From: JBCAWW01 sp039024315
GTDB taxonomy: Bacteria > Bacteroidota > Bacteroidia > J057
Direction of reading: 5' to 3'
Assembly (NCBI GenBank): GCA_039024315.1
Contig: JBCCQN010000001.1
Span: forward strand, 62,001-126,000
DNA: 64,000 nt
The translations under genes and the position numbers were made by a program. The number at the start of each line of letters is the position of its first letter. Position 1 is the first letter of the stretch. Shown one piece after another: positions 1 to 9,034 of the stretch. Below the pieces are notes generated by a model. That model was not told where the DNA came from, ran no database searches, and saw only the letters and a list, made by a program, of their open reading frames with translations.

Positions 1-596
1 AAATGATCTTGAAATACATCTGACATAGGGATCAAAGAAGGTTCGGAGCCAAAAGCGATATAGTCAATGACGACCGTGCCATTAAAACCGCCAACTCCCG
101 GATCGGTATAAAATATCAATCGGTTGATCACCGAGCTATCAACTGGACAAGGGCCGGTACTACAAGGGGTACCACCATAGCCGCCGTCTTGATAGACACC
201 AGTGAAGTCAAATTCTAATACTTGATAAGTAGAGGTAAGGGTTTTGCTTAAACCAGGTAGCGAAGTTAAATAGCCAGTAGAATCCTGCACATCCATACGC
301 AATTGAGTACCAACCGCACTGGCCTTGGCTCTTACAAAAACTTTGTTATTTCCGCTCATGTCAAGTTTGATGCCCATATTCGCACTTGGATCATGGAGTT
401 CGTAAGTAAAAGCATCAAAAGCGCCCGGATTATTGGCGGTTATGGTCCATTCGCCATTGGCTTCGCCGAACGTATAGCTCCCTGCTCCTCCAGTGAAGGC
501 AGGATCATCATTGTCAAATTGGTCTAGATAGACCTGTCCGCTAGCGGTCTGTGCCCAAAAGAACAAACTAGCTAGTAGTAAGTAGTATCCTTTCAT
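1..596 (-). CDS. Secreted protein, possible carbohydrate-binding N-terminus (partial)
   Basis: The frame is open from a start at 596 to the left edge, so the C-terminus is missing (198 codons visible). The product starts with a signal peptide (MKGYYLLLASLFFWAQ, then TASG-QVY). A beta-rich stretch follows (DQFDNDDPAF, GEWTIT, FTYELHDP, LEFDFTGVYQD, VVIDYIAFG) that resembles the beta-sandwich modules placed ahead of glycoside hydrolases or sorting domains. It is the sixth and last visible gene of the minus-strand SusC/SusD locus, 35 bases after the TIG lipoprotein, so I infer an exported glycan-binding or glycan-cleaving protein. No catalytic motif lies in the visible part. Coding reality is well supported by signal peptide, context and clean frame; function is uncertain. 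Confidence 0.75.
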   Translation of the reverse strand, partial: MKGYYLLLASLFFWAQTASGQVYLDQFDNDDPAFTGGAGSYTFGEANGEWTITANNPGAFDAFTYELHDPSANMGIKLDMSGNNKVFVRAKASAVGTQLRMDVQDSTGYLTSLPGLSKTLTSTYQVLEFDFTGVYQDGGYGGTPCSTGPCPVDSSVINRLIFYTDPGVGGFNGTVVIDYIAFGSEPSLIPMSDVFQDH

Positions 597-631
597 AAGT
601 CGAAGTTTAATTGGTTATGGGTTAAGTCTCG

Positions 632-1744
632 TTAGAGTATTTCTACAAAGCGAAGGTTATCAACATTCACTTCTAGTAGGGTATTGCTATCATCATCGTC
701 GGTAAGAAAAATCTTGACGATTCTTACCTTGGCAGGATCGACGATCGCGCCATTGAGATCCACAAAGCGATTGAGGGGGATAGATAATCTCTGCCAGCCA
801 TCGCTATCTAGATGAACTGTATGAGCAAAGTCATTGGGGTTACCGTTGTTTTCTAGTAGGATCAGAATGACATGGGTGTTGGTGCGCCCATTGTTATTCA
901 CATCCAACTCAAGCAAAGTGTTATTAGCTGCCGTTCGAATCCCAAAATCTTGAAAACTATCTCCTTGCAGACCAAAGTAGGATTGCACACCCCCAATCCA
1001 AGTGATATCTAGATCATCAGTACCGCTGATTTTGAGGTAATTGTTATCAATAGGACTGGGGTCGCTGTTTTGTACTGCTGTAAGCGCCGTTTCATTGATG
1101 GCTCCTTTGAAGATCCAGCGTTCGGTGAGCGGGCGCATCCCTCCGCCATCAAAATCATTGATCAGAATATTGTTGACACTAAAAAAATCGATGGGAGAAC
1201 GAGCCAATCCGCCATTTGCGACCACGGTGATCGGCCCTTTTTCAACCTCTTCGGGTACGATAGCTCGAATAGAATCTGGTGTACTGATGATAATCTCCGC
1301 CTGTATGCTATCAAAGAAGTAAACTTCCAAAGGCTCATAAAAATTCTCCCCATAAATCGTAACCACCTCTCCTGCTGAGGCAGGTTGGGGATTGACAGCA
1401 TAGACTTCTGGAGGATCAAGCGTGACCCTAAATTGGGTGTTGACCTCACCAAAAGGAGTACGAATTTGTACTTCATGTTCCCCTAGGGGAACGCTTGCTG
1501 GGATTCGCATCAAAAGTGCGTGATCAGCATTGTAGGCATTGTTAAAATTGACCGCTTGACCGCTAAAGGTGATTGCTTGGATATTGCCCAGATTTTGGCC
1601 CTCTATGGTCACTAAGGTCCCCTCTGGTCCAAAGATGGGATCGATAATGTCAATGCTAGGTGGCCCCGGATCTTTTTGACAGGCGCCAAAGCAAAGACAT
1701 AAGCCCAAAAGCAAGTATATATATCGTAGAGAATGCATGATCAA
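632..1744 (-). CDS. TIG/IPT-domain surface lipoprotein of the SusC/D locus
   Basis: A 370-residue lipoprotein: signal peptide ending in a lipobox (LCFGAC, Cys about residue 22). Two immunoglobulin-like IPT/TIG repeats follow at roughly 30-110 and 112-190 (PIFGPEGTLVTIEGQNLG, then PQPASAGEVVTIYGENF). The C-terminal part (about 195-370) is beta-rich and probably binds glycan. Proteins of this design directly after SusD act as surface glycan-binding proteins (SusE/SusF position) in Bacteroidota. It starts 5 bases after the SusD stop and is surely co-transcribed. The ligand cannot be read from the sequence. A short palindrome with an AACGCTT tail lies inside the gene at 1478-1497. Confidence 0.85.
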   Translation of the reverse strand: MIMHSLRYIYLLLGLCLCFGACQKDPGPPSIDIIDPIFGPEGTLVTIEGQNLGNIQAITFSGQAVNFNNAYNADHALLMRIPASVPLGEHEVQIRTPFGEVNTQFRVTLDPPEVYAVNPQPASAGEVVTIYGENFYEPLEVYFFDSIQAEIIISTPDSIRAIVPEEVEKGPITVVANGGLARSPIDFFSVNNILINDFDGGGMRPLTERWIFKGAINETALTAVQNSDPSPIDNNYLKISGTDDLDITWIGGVQSYFGLQGDSFQDFGIRTAANNTLLELDVNNNGRTNTHVILILLENNGNPNDFAHTVHLDSDGWQRLSIPLNRFVDLNGAIVDPAKVRIVKIFLTDDDDSNTLLEVNVDNLRFVEIL

Positions 1745-1749
1745 ATGAA

Positions 1750-3234
1750 TTAGTAGCCGGGATTTTGTTCTAGTTTGGGATTGATCTCGATTTCCGCTGA
1801 AGGAATAGGAAACAGTAGGTTGTGGATCGCAGGTTTTTTGCCGTGGAGGCTAAGAATCTCGATCGCTCGGCCTGAACGAATCAGATCAAACCAACGTTGG
1901 CCTTCAAAAGCAAACTCTACTCGACGTTCGTGGAGCATCAATTCTTTGTTGAGCTCCGGCAAGTCCTCAAGACCAGCTCGTCTCCTCACTTGATTGATCG
2001 CATCTAAAGCGATGGCATTATTAGTTTGCCCGCCATTGATCTCCATGATCGCTTCCGCATAAGTCAAGAGTAAGTCTGCGTAGCGCATGAGATGAGCGTT
2101 CTGCGGAGTACTCATAAAACAGACATTGCTACCACTACCGACCACATACTTTTTAATATTTCCGCCGCTCGCGGAGGCTCCGCTTGAGGGATAGGTATAG
2201 CCGCCATCTTCGGCATTGATACTTGGATAATGCTCATTTAGGGTCATGATGGTCCACTTTTTACGTAAGTCTCCCTCCTCAAAGGCATCCATAATGGTAG
2301 TGTTAGGATTGGAAGTGCGGGGTCCAGTGGGGATTTGTGAGCCCCAACCATCTCTATCCTTGGTGATGCCCTCGCCCCATGGGGCAAAAAAGGCTTGCAT
2401 GGCATTACCGGTTCCGTATGGCCCACAGCCCGTATATTGGACTTGGAAGATGGATTCGATATTGTTATCTGAAGTTTCTAACTCAAAATTATCGGCAAAA
2501 CGCGGCATCAATTGGTAAACACCTAAGTCGATTACGGACTTGGCCGCATCACGCGCTTCGACATATTTTCGGTTGGTGAGATAAGCCTTTGCAAGGAACG
2601 CTAAAGCCGCCCCCTTGGTAGCGCGACCGATAGCGGAACCTGAGCGAGACAAAGGCAGATGTTCTGCGGCAAAGGCAAAATCTGCTTCAATTAGGTCATA
2701 TACTTCCTTGACACTAGCTTTAGGAAATAACAATTCTTCACCCAAGACTGGCGGATTGACAATTAAAGGTACGCCGCCGTATATCCGCACCAAATCAAAG
2801 TAGGCGACAGAACGCATAAATTGAGCTTCGGCTAGCAGCCGATTTTTGTCCTCTTGAGGGATCTCCATTGGCTGCACACCTGCGATCACAAAATTGGCAA
2901 GGGTGATCTGCCGATAGCGGATGGCCCAATAGTTAGCCACTGGTACATTGTCTGCTGAGACTGTGAAATTGTCAATAGGGGTGAAGTCAGGATCTAATCC
3001 ACCTGGACTACTGTTGTCCGAAGGAATTTCTGTTATCATCCAACCTTTGCCGTAGGACTCTATGTCCATGAGCGGGGTGTAAATACCTACGATTGCTAGC
3101 TCTGCTTCTGCCTCCGTGCGGTAAAAGTTATCCACTGTCAATTGGTCCAATGGCTGGCGATCTAGAAAATCTTCACAGGAACTGAATACTCCCATTAGTA
3201 CGATTGCTAGTAATATTGATTTATAGTTAAGCAT
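1750..3234 (-). CDS. SusD/RagB-family starch-binding-like outer membrane lipoprotein
   Basis: A 494-residue protein with a lipoprotein signal (GVFSSC) followed by the typical SusD start EDFLDRQPLDQLT. The N-terminal TPR-like helical region (AEAQFMRSVAYFDLVRIYGG, GAALAFLAKAYL) and the C-terminal signature (MRYADLLLTYAEAI, RRVEFAFEGQRWFDLIRSG, FPIPSAEI) are all present, and the length is normal. SusD proteins form the lid over the SusC porin and capture oligosaccharides at the cell surface. The gene starts 11 bases after the SusC stop, so both are made from one message. Glycan specificity cannot be deduced. Confidence 0.95.
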   Translation of the reverse strand: MLNYKSILLAIVLMGVFSSCEDFLDRQPLDQLTVDNFYRTEAEAELAIVGIYTPLMDIESYGKGWMITEIPSDNSSPGGLDPDFTPIDNFTVSADNVPVANYWAIRYRQITLANFVIAGVQPMEIPQEDKNRLLAEAQFMRSVAYFDLVRIYGGVPLIVNPPVLGEELLFPKASVKEVYDLIEADFAFAAEHLPLSRSGSAIGRATKGAALAFLAKAYLTNRKYVEARDAAKSVIDLGVYQLMPRFADNFELETSDNNIESIFQVQYTGCGPYGTGNAMQAFFAPWGEGITKDRDGWGSQIPTGPRTSNPNTTIMDAFEEGDLRKKWTIMTLNEHYPSINAEDGGYTYPSSGASASGGNIKKYVVGSGSNVCFMSTPQNAHLMRYADLLLTYAEAIMEINGGQTNNAIALDAINQVRRRAGLEDLPELNKELMLHERRVEFAFEGQRWFDLIRSGRAIEILSLHGKKPAIHNLLFPIPSAEIEINPKLEQNPGY

Positions 3235-3245
3235 GGCCTATTGGA

Positions 3246-6200
3246 TTAGAAGTTTGCGTTGAGTCCCATAGTAAATGAGCGGGCGATCGGGTAACGACCA
3301 TTTTCAATGCCATTGACGAGGGGATTTTGGTTGAAAGAACCCACCTCTGGGTCATAGCCTGAGTAGCGCGTCCAGGTAAAAAGGTTCTGACTACTGACGT
3401 AAAAGCGAATCTTGTTGCTCTTGAGTTTTTGGAGCACCCCAGCAGGTAATGTATAGCCTAGGGTCAAGTTTTTGATCCGAGCAAAGCTTCCGTCTTCAAT
3501 AAAGCGGGTAGAAATGCGGCGATTGTCGTTTGGATCATTGCCATCGGCTCTTGGCACTTCAGTACTGGGATTGAGCTGAGTCCAGCGATCAATCACAATG
3601 ATAGACTGATTGCTAAATCCGGCCATGCCCTCAAAATCTCTTCTCACCAAATTGAGGATTTCATTGCCATATACGCCCTGTACAAAAATATTTAGATCAA
3701 ATCCCTGATAAGAAAAATCATGAGTCATGTTGAGCGTGAAGTCTGGCAACGGGCTACCGATAAAGGTTTGGTCCTCATCATTGATGATACCATCTCCGTT
3801 CAGGTCTTTAAATTTTATATCTCCAGCTCGGGTACCTTCAGCTTGAAAAGGGCTTTCTCCTACTTCATCTTGCGTTTGGAAGATGCCTTCCATCTCATAA
3901 CCGTAAAACTGACTGATGGGCATGCCCTCAACCGTTCTCGTTACGGGTAACCGCTGGACTAGGCCGATGAGATTGCCATTAGAGCCAAGACTAATTACTT
4001 CATTGAGATTACGGCTAAAGTTGACTGAACTACGCCACGTAAACTTTCCGGTCAAATTATAGCTGGTAAGTGCTAGTTCTATCCCGCGATTTTCGATCTT
4101 GCCAAGATTGACAAAAGGTGGGTTTAGGCTGCCTGCCGTAAAAGGTAGTAGAGCTGGAATCAGCATACCATCGGCCTGCTTGATATAATAATCCGCGACA
4201 AACTCGATGCGATTATTAAACATGGCTAAGTCCAATCCAATGTCGGTCTGAAAAGAGGATTCCCACCTTACATCTGGATTTGCAATATTGTCAGGGACAA
4301 AGGAAGTGGTCAGACTATTGCCAAAAACCGCGCTTTGCGCTCTTAGGTTTGCCAAGTAGGAATAAAGCCCAATCTCTTGATTTCCCACTTCTCCAACTCC
4401 CAAGCGAACTTTGAGATTGCTAATTTGCTTTACCTCTTTGAGAAACTTTTCGTTGGAGATCCGCCAAGCAATTGCTCCCGAAGGAAATATACCGTAGCGA
4501 TTGTTGGGGGAGAAGCGAGAAGAACCATCTACCCGTACTGTTCCCGTGAGCAAAAAGCGATCATCAAAATTATAGTTGAGGCGACTAAAGTAAGAGAGCA
4601 AGGCCCAATGCCCCGCGCCACCATTGGTTTGTTGTTGACCGATATCGCCGAGATTGATCGATTGTAAATCATTGGTAGGCAGATTGTCCCTAGAGGCAAA
4701 TAAGAATTCATATCTACCGGCTTGGGCCTCAAAACCAAGCAAAGCATTGACCGTATGCTTTTCTGCAAAAGTATGATCAAAACTGAGTAGGTGTTTGTTG
4801 ATCCAAAAGAAGCTGTTTTGTGCGTTTTCTCGTATCCCTGATTTGCCAAAGAAATTGCCTCGCTCGAAGGACGGAAAAAAAGTAGAATGATTGCTGTAGA
4901 GGATATCACTCCCAAATTCAGTGCGGTACTTCATCCACGGCAGCAAATCAGCTTCGAAGTAAAGATTGAAAAGCACTCTTGTCTTTTCGTTGATATCTTT
5001 TGTATCCAAGGCTCTGGCGACAGGATTGTCAAAGTTTAGGGTGATTTCCTCTTGTGGCCCCGCAAAACTGCCATCAGCATTACGGACGGGGGCATTGGGG
5101 ACCATCAGGAGGGCGGTATAGACCACCCCATTACTATTATCATTAAAAGTGATGTTCTCTCGTGTTCTGCTTACCAAAAGACTATTTCCAATACGCACTT
5201 TATCTGAAAGAGAATGATCAAGATTGAGCTTACTAGAAAAGCGTTCGAAGCGAGAGCCAACTACAATGCCTTCTTTTTGGTGATAGCTGCCAGACATGGC
5301 ATAGCGGGTTTGCTTATTTCCGCCGCTGAGCGTGAGTTGGTAGTTTTGCATTCTCGCGTTGCGGAACACCGCCTCTTGCCAATCAGTACCTTCTCCCAAA
5401 AGCTCAGGACGCTCAAACTCCTCTATCTCCTCAAAGCTAATGTCGTTATAGTACTCTGCGTATTGCTGCAGATTCATCACGGGTAGTTTCTTGCCGATCT
5501 GCTGGATGCCAAAATAGCTTTCAAAGGAGATGTTTGAGGTCCCTTCTTTACCTCTTTTAGTAGTGATCAAAACCACTCCGTTGGCCGCTCGCGCGCCATA
5601 AATCGCCGTTGCTGAGGCATCTTTTAGCACTTCAATAGACTCAATATCAGAGGGATTGATTGTATTGAGGGCATTGGGACTCTGGCCACCGCCATCAATT
5701 TCTGAAAAGTTGGTGGAGGTACCCTGATTGTCATTGACGACTGGGATACCATCAATCACGTACAAAGGTTCTGCAGAAAGTGTAGAGCCGATGCCTCTTA
5801 TCCGAATCGAAACCCCACCCCCTGGAGCCCCCGAATTTTGGGTTACATATACCCCAGCCGCACGACCTTGGATCGCCTGATCAAGACCCGTATTTGGCAA
5901 AGATTTTAGCTCCTCTTCAGTGATAGAAGACAAGGCTCCAGTAAGGTCGCTTTTCTTTTGACTACCATAACCAATCAATACCACTTCTTCTAGCTGGCGG
6001 GTATCGGGTGCCATAGCTACAGTCCCTACTTGATGGCGAATGACGGGTAGTTCTTGATCCAAATACCCAAAAAAGCTAAATATCAAGGTTTGGCCAATCT
6101 CTGCCTCAATTTCAAAACTCCCGTCTTCTTGACTCAGCGCACCGATATTTTGCTCCTTTACCTTGATGCTGACTCCATAGATCCCTTCTTTCGTCTCAGC

Positions 6201-6611
6201 ATCAATCACCAAACCACTGACTTTGGTCGGTTTTTGCTTTATTGCTGCTGGCTTGGTTTGGGAGGGATTCGCCTCGCGAACGCTTGATTTTTTTATCGCG
6301 AAGGTCTTCTCATTGAGCTTTTGATAGGAAAAGCCCGTATTCTTGAGCACGTTTTTTAGGTTAGCTTCAGCGCCTCCTTGTTTGAGGACCCAATTTCCTA
6401 TGTCAACCTTAGTCAATTGATCGACATCATAAATAATGCTAACTACATATCTTTTGGCTATTTCATCAACTGCTTGGGCCAGACTTATGACCGATGCCTC
6501 TTTTTGCGGATCATTCGCTTTTAGCGCACTGCCAAAACCGATTCCCAATAGGAAAGATCCCATTAGCGTAATCCGAGAAATGTAATATAGTAGCGTAGTA
6601 GTCTTTGTCAT
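3246..6611 (-). CDS. SusC/RagA-family TonB-dependent transporter with STN domain
   Basis: A 1121-residue outer membrane importer. Order: signal peptide (1-32), STN domain (about 55-107, ending FAIKK), carboxypeptidase-regulatory-like repeat (about 130-200, VSGLVIDAETKEGIYGVSIK), TonB plug (about 215-345: LNTINPSDIESIEVLKDASA, ATAIYGARAANGVVLITTKR) and the beta-barrel to the C-terminus. The STN domain is the part that signals to a FecR anti-sigma, and a FecI/FecR pair lies directly upstream (3 bases before this start), so substrate binding probably induces the locus. A start at 6611 gives a proper signal peptide. Transport partner: the SusD gene downstream. Substrate unknown. Confidence 0.95.
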   Translation of the reverse strand: MTKTTTLLYYISRITLMGSFLLGIGFGSALKANDPQKEASVISLAQAVDEIAKRYVVSIIYDVDQLTKVDIGNWVLKQGGAEANLKNVLKNTGFSYQKLNEKTFAIKKSSVREANPSQTKPAAIKQKPTKVSGLVIDAETKEGIYGVSIKVKEQNIGALSQEDGSFEIEAEIGQTLIFSFFGYLDQELPVIRHQVGTVAMAPDTRQLEEVVLIGYGSQKKSDLTGALSSITEEELKSLPNTGLDQAIQGRAAGVYVTQNSGAPGGGVSIRIRGIGSTLSAEPLYVIDGIPVVNDNQGTSTNFSEIDGGGQSPNALNTINPSDIESIEVLKDASATAIYGARAANGVVLITTKRGKEGTSNISFESYFGIQQIGKKLPVMNLQQYAEYYNDISFEEIEEFERPELLGEGTDWQEAVFRNARMQNYQLTLSGGNKQTRYAMSGSYHQKEGIVVGSRFERFSSKLNLDHSLSDKVRIGNSLLVSRTRENITFNDNSNGVVYTALLMVPNAPVRNADGSFAGPQEEITLNFDNPVARALDTKDINEKTRVLFNLYFEADLLPWMKYRTEFGSDILYSNHSTFFPSFERGNFFGKSGIRENAQNSFFWINKHLLSFDHTFAEKHTVNALLGFEAQAGRYEFLFASRDNLPTNDLQSINLGDIGQQQTNGGAGHWALLSYFSRLNYNFDDRFLLTGTVRVDGSSRFSPNNRYGIFPSGAIAWRISNEKFLKEVKQISNLKVRLGVGEVGNQEIGLYSYLANLRAQSAVFGNSLTTSFVPDNIANPDVRWESSFQTDIGLDLAMFNNRIEFVADYYIKQADGMLIPALLPFTAGSLNPPFVNLGKIENRGIELALTSYNLTGKFTWRSSVNFSRNLNEVISLGSNGNLIGLVQRLPVTRTVEGMPISQFYGYEMEGIFQTQDEVGESPFQAEGTRAGDIKFKDLNGDGIINDEDQTFIGSPLPDFTLNMTHDFSYQGFDLNIFVQGVYGNEILNLVRRDFEGMAGFSNQSIIVIDRWTQLNPSTEVPRADGNDPNDNRRISTRFIEDGSFARIKNLTLGYTLPAGVLQKLKSNKIRFYVSSQNLFTWTRYSGYDPEVGSFNQNPLVNGIENGRYPIARSFTMGLNANF

Positions 6612-6614
6612 GAA

Positions 6615-7601
6615 TTACTCGATTAAAAATTCCTTCTCCCCTAGGGTAGTGATCTCTAGGTTGTAAATGGCTGAAAGGGCTTCTAGTAGTAGCTCTGGAC
6701 TGTTTCTAGGGATTTCCGCCTTGACTTTTCGTCTTAAGATAGAGGGGTCTTTGACTTCTACTTTCCAGCCAAAGTCATTTTCCAACTGCTCGATTATGGT
6801 AGCGATAGGCGTATTTTTAAAGACCATCTTGTCAAAGCGCCAAGCGGCTATGGTTTCGAGATCTACTAGTTTTCGTTCTATGTGGCCACCTGCCAAAAAC
6901 ACCTGTTCTCCGGGTTTCATGGCGATGGGTGCTTGTTGGGCTCTTTTGAGGGCGACTTTGCCTTCCATGAGAGTGACTGAAAAATGAGACTCCCTGCGGG
7001 CAACGTTAAATTGAGTCCCTAACACTTGGATATCCCCTTCTGTAGTATGGACGATAAACGCTTTGCCGTTTTGCTTAGTGACATGAAAAAATGCTTCTCC
7101 CTCCAGCCAAATCTCTCGCTCCTCTTTCTCTTCCCAATTCGGCGCGTAACGGATATTTGAATTACCATTGACCGTCACTACGGTGCCATCTTGCAGGCTG
7201 ACTTCTTGGGTCTGTCCGTATGCAGTACTAAGTTGTATTAGATCTGGAGTGCTGAACTGCCATTGCCATAGGCCTATCCCCAGCAATATGGTGATCGAGG
7301 CAGCAATTGCCCCTTTGAACCAACTGAGCGTTCGGCGAGGCCGTAATTCTTGAACCTTTGCCACTGGCTGCTCGATGGCCTGCTCTAACTTAGACCATTC
7401 ATGCGCAATCTCGGCCTCATCAGGCAGTAGAGAAAGCTTGGCTACGATCATGCTTGCTTCCCGAAAAAGGGTATGTTTCTCAGGATTTTGAGAGAGCCAT
7501 TCCTCCCAGTATTGCTCCGACTCTGGGTCAGGTTGGAGACAATGGCGTTGAAATTTTTCTGAAGCAGCCAAAGATTCTGCCGTTTGAAATGTGTTGTCCA
7601 T
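6615..7601 (-). CDS. FecR-family anti-sigma factor
   Basis: A 328-residue inner membrane regulator. The N-terminal cytoplasmic part (1-90) should hold the sigma factor; one membrane helix lies at about 97-114 (GAIAASITILLGIGLWQW). The periplasmic FecR domain follows (about 125-205: EVSLQDGTVVTVNGNSNI, WLEGEAFFHV, VLGTQFNV), then the C-terminal DUF4974-like STN-fold domain (FKNTPIATIIEQLENDFGWK). The gene ends 3 bases before susC and follows the sigma factor gene by 93 bases, the standard FecI-FecR-SusC arrangement. A word GCGTTCGGCGAGGCCGT near 7326 recurs inside the deacetylase gene near 26286. Confidence 0.92.
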   Translation of the reverse strand: MDNTFQTAESLAASEKFQRHCLQPDPESEQYWEEWLSQNPEKHTLFREASMIVAKLSLLPDEAEIAHEWSKLEQAIEQPVAKVQELRPRRTLSWFKGAIAASITILLGIGLWQWQFSTPDLIQLSTAYGQTQEVSLQDGTVVTVNGNSNIRYAPNWEEKEEREIWLEGEAFFHVTKQNGKAFIVHTTEGDIQVLGTQFNVARRESHFSVTLMEGKVALKRAQQAPIAMKPGEQVFLAGGHIERKLVDLETIAAWRFDKMVFKNTPIATIIEQLENDFGWKVEVKDPSILRRKVKAEIPRNSPELLLEALSAIYNLEITTLGEKEFLIE

Positions 7602-7694
7602 AATAGATATCGTGGGGATTTCGCCACGCTCTGAGGAGAAGAGGCAGCTGAAAATAGATTTTACTATTGGAGAGAGATTTTTTTTGAAAAAAAA

Positions 7695-8249
7695 TCAAAA
7701 AAGGTTTTGTATGAGCAGCAAACAGAGCAATACATCCTTCAATCTTTTGATGGCGCTATGAATTTGATTGTATACAGTTTGCTTGCTTTTGCCCGTGCTG
7801 GCAGCTATTTCGTCATAGCTTAGCCCTTCTTGAAAACGCATCTTCAAAACTTGTTTTTCTTGCTCGGGTAATCGATTGAGCGCTTTTTGTAAATCTTTGA
7901 CGGTTTCCTTGCCTCTTTCTTTTTGGATCAACAAGGATTCGTAAGAAGGACTAGCTGTATCTTTAAGAGGGGTTTCTTCTATGGGCTGATTTTGCTGTTG
8001 TTTGGTGAAGGCCCGAATGAGATCTCGCTCTAGGGCCTTTTTTAGATAGGCGCGCCAGTGCTGCACCTCTTGGAGACGATTGCGCCTTTCCCATAATCCC
8101 AAAAAAAGACTTTGAATCACATCTTTGGCCAGCTCTCTATCGGCTCCCATCTTAATGGCTATCGCAAATAGAAAGCGATAATGTTCATGAAAAAGGGCTT
8201 TAAAAGCATCCTTGCTCAAATCGATATGTTCATTTGGGGCCTCTTTCAA
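7695..8249 (-). CDS. ECF RNA polymerase sigma factor (FecI-like)
   Basis: A 184-residue sigma-70 family factor. Region 2 is at about 22-60 (YRFLFAIAIKMGADRELAKD, LFLGLWERR) and region 4 at about 120-172 (LNRLPEQEKQVLKMRFQEGL, SYDEIAASTGKSKQTVYNQI). It is the first gene of the SusC/SusD locus and most likely drives it, released by the neighbouring FecR protein. A promoter-like CAAAAATA (TATTTTTG on the minus strand) lies about 60 bases upstream. The gene follows a 385-base non-coding stretch. Confidence 0.92.
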   Translation of the reverse strand: MKEAPNEHIDLSKDAFKALFHEHYRFLFAIAIKMGADRELAKDVIQSLFLGLWERRNRLQEVQHWRAYLKKALERDLIRAFTKQQQNQPIEETPLKDTASPSYESLLIQKERGKETVKDLQKALNRLPEQEKQVLKMRFQEGLSYDEIAASTGKSKQTVYNQIHSAIKRLKDVLLCLLLIQNLF

Positions 8250-8309
8250 AATGTGGGAATAGTGAAAAAACGTAATGAAAACATGAAGCTAAAAAGGGGT
8301 AAAGGAAAT

Positions 8310-8317
8310 CAAAAATA
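8310..8317 (-). promoter_or_regulatory. Candidate Bacteroidota -7 box for the sigma factor gene
   Basis: On the minus strand this reads TATTTTTG, matching TAnnTTTG, about 60 bases before the sigma factor start at 8249. No good -33 TTTG box is seen at the usual distance, so it is only a candidate. Confidence 0.3.
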
Positions 8318-8350
8318 TGTTTTTTCTTTTATTCGATTGGCTTTTTGTCC

Positions 8351-8370
8351 TTCCGCTGCGCGGAACGCTT
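8351..8370 (+). repeat. Dispersed palindrome copy, CCGC type
   Basis: TTCCGC-TGC-GCGGAA is a perfect 6-base stem with a 3-base loop, followed by the tail CGCTT. This is the cleanest CCGC/GCGG version of the family. Confidence 0.8.
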
Positions 8371-8504
8371 GTTTGAGTAGAGGGTAAAGGCTACCTATTT
8401 TAAAGCCAGCTCATCAATGATGATTAGACGTAAAAAAGATGAGCTTGATAACTCTCCAAACCGACTGACACTAAATACTTTTCTTTCTAAGGATCCAATG
8501 GATG

Positions 8505-8523
8505 AGCGTTCTGCGCAGCAGTA
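8505..8523 (-). repeat. Dispersed palindrome copy, CTGC type
   Basis: On the minus strand: CTGC-TGC-GCAG followed by AACGCTCATCC. It is in sense orientation 112 bases past the stop of the minus gene ending at 8635, beyond that gene's terminator, and is inverted relative to the copy at 8351. Confidence 0.75.
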
Positions 8524-8570
8524 AGTCTCAACCTGAGGAAGATGGGAGGTAAAATGCAGGGGGGACTATC

Positions 8571-8602
8571 AAAAAAAGCCAGCTCGAAATATTCGAACTG
8601 GC
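8571..8602 (-). terminator. Intrinsic terminator of the 8635-9739 operon
   Basis: On the minus strand GCCAGTTCGAA-TAT-TTCGAGCTGGC (one G-T pair) is followed directly by seven T. It lies 32 bases past the stop codon at 8635. Confidence 0.85.
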
Positions 8603-8634
8603 CAATATCTAAAGGATTACTTTTTGCTTTTAGA

Positions 8635-9021
8635 TCAAGATTTGATTTTAGTGAAAGCAAAAATTTCGATCAAACACATAATCCCTCCCATAATCGCTAC
8701 GGGCATATTACCGGCAATTAAATTGTTTACTAGATCTAAACCGTCGCTGACGATTCTCAGCAGAAGAACTAGCTTGATCATCGCAGCATCATTTTTGACT
8801 AGGGCAAAAACAGTTACGACAGCAGTTGCAAAATTTCTAGAAACAAAGAGGCCAAGAGGACCCGCCAATGATAGAGCGCCTCCCGCCGAAATAGCTTCCC
8901 AAGTGCCTAACAAGGCATCTGGCATGAAATAGCCAGCAAGGCTTGCCCCTGTAGTGATAAGGGCTGTAATCCATACGTAAATCGTAATCCACTTTGGGAT
9001 TGACGTTGATTCGTTAGTCAT
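8635..9021 (-). CDS. Small four-helix integral membrane protein
   Basis: A 128-residue protein of unrecognised family with four predicted membrane helices (TIYVWITALITTGASLAGYF, LAGPLGLFVSRNFATAVV, AAMIKLVLLLRIVSDGL, MPVAIMGGIMCLIEIFAF). I chose the ATG at 9021: the frame stays open upstream to 9141, but that part overlaps the preceding gene and is not membrane-like. It starts 13 bases after the stop of the tandem-domain lipoprotein gene, so the two form an operon ended by the terminator at 8571-8602. The pairing with a monooxygenase-like lipoprotein and a nearby AraC regulator may hint at quinone or small-molecule stress, but that is a guess. Confidence 0.8.
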   Translation of the reverse strand: MTNESTSIPKWITIYVWITALITTGASLAGYFMPDALLGTWEAISAGGALSLAGPLGLFVSRNFATAVVTVFALVKNDAAMIKLVLLLRIVSDGLDLVNNLIAGNMPVAIMGGIMCLIEIFAFTKIKS

Positions 9022-9034
9022 AGTAGAGTGATTG

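Larger units (their letters stand above)
8250..8634. other. Non-coding region with two palindrome copies and a terminator
   Basis: This 385-base gap separates two minus-strand genes. It holds one palindrome copy on each strand (8351-8370 and 8505-8523), an intrinsic terminator at 8571-8602 and a candidate promoter at 8310-8317. I see no convincing small gene. Confidence 0.7.

Noticed and set aside
7326..7342. GCGTTCGGCGAGGCCGT as a copy of the main element
   Set aside because: It occurs twice (also near 26286) but lacks the GCRG-AACGCTT stem and tail; treated as a separate shared word that may be coincidence.
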